From NCBI RefSeq assembly GCF_014905175.1, contig NC_057788.1, positions 28,986,154-29,050,153 on the forward strand: a DNA stretch of 64,000 nucleotides. Reading direction: 5' to 3'. How positions within the stretch are numbered: position 1 is the first letter of the stretch; each line of letters begins with the position of its first letter. Below the pieces are notes generated by a model that saw only the letters and a program-made list of their open reading frames with translations, made no database searches and was not told the origin of the DNA. Position numbers and translations under genes: made by a program. Source of the stretch: Aphidius gifuensis. Its lineage: Eukaryota; Arthropoda; Insecta; Hymenoptera; Braconidae. Below are positions 61,187 to 64,000 of this stretch, piece by piece.

Positions 61187-61226
61187 GACTGATGAAAAAT
61201 TTAATATTTCAACTGGTTATATATAG
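61187..61226 (-). promoter_or_regulatory. Core promoter of array member F (TATA + initiator)
   Basis: Minus strand: TATATATAA (61226-61218), then the initiator CATCAGTCA with TCAGTC at 61192-61187, about 35 bases downstream of the TATA start and ~55 bases before the ATG. The initiator hexamer TCAGTC is the same as for member A. Confidence 0.6.
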
Positions 61227-61276
61227 ACGCAAGAATATTTAAAAATTCATAATAATGTGATTTAATTTGATGGGTT

Positions 61277-61284
61277 AACCGGTT
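61277..61284. promoter_or_regulatory. Perfect AACCGGTT palindrome (Grainyhead-type site)
   Basis: Second perfect AACCGGTT that I found in the window, ~143 bases upstream of the member F start and ~50 bases beyond its TATA box. Binding is inferred only from the consensus. Confidence 0.25.
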
Positions 61285-62024
61285 AGATACACGAGTTATT
61301 ATTTTTATGACATGAACTTTTGAAGGACGTCAAATTTTTTTTACTATTAATTTTATATACTAGATTATTCACAAAATAATCATTAAATTGAAATGTTAGA
61401 CATACAACTTTATTATACAACTAGTTTTTTTTTTTTTCTATTGACGTCAATTTTATTTTGAAAATTTATAAATCATTGATGTTACATTTTTTGTCTACAA
61501 TGTTTTTTAAACTATTAGCATGATTTGACTGATAAAATTTTTCAATGAATTAATAATAATTTAAGGATTACATTTTTTTTTTTTTTTTGATAAATAATTG
61601 TGTCAATCATTATTTAAATTTATTTTTGAATGAATAAAACAAGTGGCTAATGTAAAAACAACTCAGATATTTTTTCTAATTTTTTATATTTTTTATCTCA
61701 CGTTGTGATTTTTGTTTTTATTTTTAATTGTTTGTTTAATTAAAAATACAACTATTTATAAGTATTAAATAATATTAATTCAATTTAAATTAAAAGAACT
61801 TTTTTCTATTTTTTTTTTTTTTTAATCATGCCAAGAGTGTTAATGTCAGCTTTATAATAATTTATTTATTTTTAAATAAACTTTGAGAAACATTTAAATG
61901 TTGAAAAAATTAATTATTCGAAAAACTAATGACATTTACTTAATAGATATTGGTTAAATAAAAATATCTATATAATTTTATATATAAATACTTTGAAAAT
62001 CATAATCAATTTTTGTTATTTAAA

Positions 62025-63050
62025 GAAAATTATTTCCACGAAATTCATTGAAACCTATATAGCTGTCTCCTATGGAGATTTTTGCAAAAAAACTTCCGGC
62101 TTGAATTTTTAAATAGTTAACTTTTCCATCATAAGGGTCACACTAATTAATCTTCATTGTCTAAATAATCAATTTTATATTTTTAAATAATCCATTAAAA
62201 TTATAAATATAAAAAAATTTTAATTATTAAAAAATTTAAAAACAAAATACTGTATATATTTAACAAGTATTTTATAAAATATTTTTATAATTCAATTAAA
62301 ATTTAGGTCGAGGTAGTAAAAATTTTTCAATTAATTAAATACATTATTTGAAATCACAGTAATGTAATTTTCTTGGTAAACTCAATTCACGCATCTCATT
62401 GAATCCATTAAAACTTTATGATATTAAATCACAACCTGATTAAACTCTCATAAAAATAAAACAAAGAATTTACAAAGTATTTTTAATATTATATATTTAT
62501 ATTTATACAATGAAATTAAATTTTTTTTAATATCTACATTCATTTCGAAAATACATTTACTGTGTGTTTATTTAAATTTATTTTTTCAAGTTTTAAGTAA
62601 ACAAAGATAATTAAATTATCTAATATCATAAGGATAATTATAAGTCTTCAAAAGTTTAAATATTTTTTTTTCCATTCATTTAAGTACATCAAAGGTTACT
62701 TTGAAATTTTTTTCTTTTATAAATATTATAAGAACATTAAGTATTGATTCAAGTAAGCCATTAGTATTTTTTTTTAAATAAAATGTTATTATTTAATAAT
62801 TCGATAATATAAATTGTCGTGTATAAAATGTTGAGTACTTATCAGCATCAATGCTCTTCAAAGTATATATACTTTTTGAAAACTTTCAATCTTGTCAGAT
62901 TACGTTGTTCAAGTGGAAAAGCTTCTATGAGAGTTTGGTTGGTTCAATCGATTATCAACCTCAAACGCCACAATGAATTCATTGCTTCGAAAAAAAAATT
63001 AGTTTTTCACGAAATAATGTGTGTAAAAAAATTATTTCATCAATTCAAAA
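62025..63050 (-). pseudogene. Decayed LRR-array gene, seventh copy
   Basis: On the minus strand three separated coding-like pieces show family motifs. At about 62990-62850 a frame reads EAMNSLWRLRLIID, an in-frame TGA (62944-62946), TNQTLIEAFP and NLTRLKVF, matching the N-terminal NKSLIE-LP block of the array proteins. At about 62420-62345 a piece reads SFNGFNEMRELSLP and stops. At about 62150-62025 a piece starting with a Cys reads VNYLKIQAGSFF, then GFNEFRGNNFL and a stop. Stops, frame changes and AT-rich insertions between the pieces show loss of function. Confidence 0.55.
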
Positions 63051-63940
63051 GTTAATAATATCAATTATAATAACAATAATAAATTTATCAAATATTAATT
63101 AATTTATTTTTATAATTTTTTACATTTTTTCTATTTTATTTTCATGAAATTATAAATTTATGAGTTATAATTTATTTATCGTTAATTAAATAAATATGAG
63201 TTGAACAAAAAAAAATTATGTCATACATTTTATCAAAAAAAAATTAAATATTCATTATAAAATTTTAAATATAAATTGAATTTTTATTTTTCAACTCAGA
63301 CAATAATTGTGTTTTAATTATATTTTTTTTTTTTTTTTCATTACATAATTTACTTGACCCTAAAAAAAATGTACTTATTTAATATTTATTATATACAAAT
63401 TGAATTTACAATGTGAAAAACAAAATTTAAATATTTAAAAAAAAAACTAAATTTAAATTTTCATTTTAATATAATTAATATTTATCAATTTAATTATTTT
63501 CATTGTATACAGACAATTATAATTTCTTTTAATATATAAAATTATCTAATTAATATATAAACCAATTAATAAATTTAAATTATAAAAATATATATTAAAA
63601 ATAAAATTAAAAAAATGGTAAATAAAAATTTTATTGAATAAAATAAATTTATATTGATTCAAATAAATATGCCAAGTATGAAAAATCACAGTTCATTAAT
63701 TTCAAGTGCTTTTATCTGTAACATAATTCCCCAAAATAAAAGTTTTTTTTTTATTTTTGTAATACCTATTCTTCTATATAAATAAAAAAAATAAATAAAT
63801 GAATAAAACTCATAAACATGTGAATAAAATCACATGGATATATATATTTATGAAAAACTTTTTGATCCTTTTTGTTTGATAATACATGTATAAGATAACT
63901 GGCTAAAGTTGTGAGATGATTTGACGTAAATCTGATGTTT

Positions 63941-63997
63941 TATATAAGAAAGTGGTATACAGTTTGCCAACGTCAAAGTGATTGCTGAGTATAACAC
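63941..63997 (+). promoter_or_regulatory. Candidate core promoter reading out of the window
   Basis: Plus strand: TATATAAG (63941-63948), an initiator-like GTCAAAG with A at 63975 (about 34 bases on), then CTGAGTATAACAC (63985-63997). The same 13-mer follows the initiator of array member A at nearly the same distance. It suggests a further array gene starting right of the window on the plus strand. Confidence 0.4.
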
Positions 63998-64000
63998 ACG

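Larger units (their letters stand above)
61285..64000. other. Right flank of the array
   Basis: Apart from the pseudogene remains and a promoter-like sequence at the very end, the region is AT-rich with long T and A runs. No intact open frame is seen. Confidence 0.4.

Noticed and set aside
1..64000. CRISPR array, prophage, or bacterial operon structure
   Set aside because: No regularly spaced direct repeats, no bacterial-type genes; introns and tRNA type are eukaryotic.

Overview
The window is insect nuclear DNA: very AT-rich, with compact multi-exon genes split by short GT-AG introns, insect-type core promoters (TATA box plus a TCAGT initiator) and a eukaryotic tRNA-Ile(AAT) pair. The extreme AT content, together with a tandem family of secreted leucine-rich-repeat (LRR) proteins, best fits a parasitoid wasp with a GC-poor genome, such as an aphid-attacking braconid. 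That placement is inference; nothing in the window names the species.

Left part (1-10.7 kb), ordinary genes. The window opens in the middle of a rhodopsin-family GPCR of the Tre1/moody type (+). Next come a six-exon gene for a 521-aa LRR protein (-), an unrecognised 235-aa protein (+, three exons), CD2BP2, the GYF-domain U5 snRNP protein (+, five exons, complete), and a 243-aa signal-peptide and single-membrane-pass protein (-, five exons). This part also holds a GC-rich inverted repeat (5.1-5.8 kb) and a stray copy of the 3' end of the GPCR gene (7.33 kb).

Middle part (10.7-42.8 kb). The only clear coding sequence is a 629-aa LRR single-pass membrane protein (-, 16.2-18.1 kb), complete in one coding exon, with a 5'UTR splice acceptor just upstream that implies a remote first exon. 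The remaining ~29 kb is low-complexity AT-rich DNA with homopolymer runs, microsatellites, degenerate repeats and a scatter of less AT-rich islands that may be regulatory. I see no further protein gene there.

Right part (42.8-64 kb), the LRR array. Six intact, intronless genes lie on the minus strand. They encode secreted LRR proteins of 363-586 aa sharing one layout: signal peptide, short N-terminal cap often with a Cys pair, irregular N-terminal repeats, a run of regular ~24-residue repeats, and (in five of six) a C-terminal W-G-L segment. Two decayed relics of the same family (about 45.1 and 62.5 kb) and a promoter-like sequence at the right edge suggest that the array has grown by duplication and loss and continues past the window. 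Two identical tRNA-Ile genes with shared stem mismatches lie inside it. Secreted LRR proteins are reported as abundant venom components of aphid-parasitoid wasps, so a venom-effector role is the leading hypothesis; expression is not visible here.
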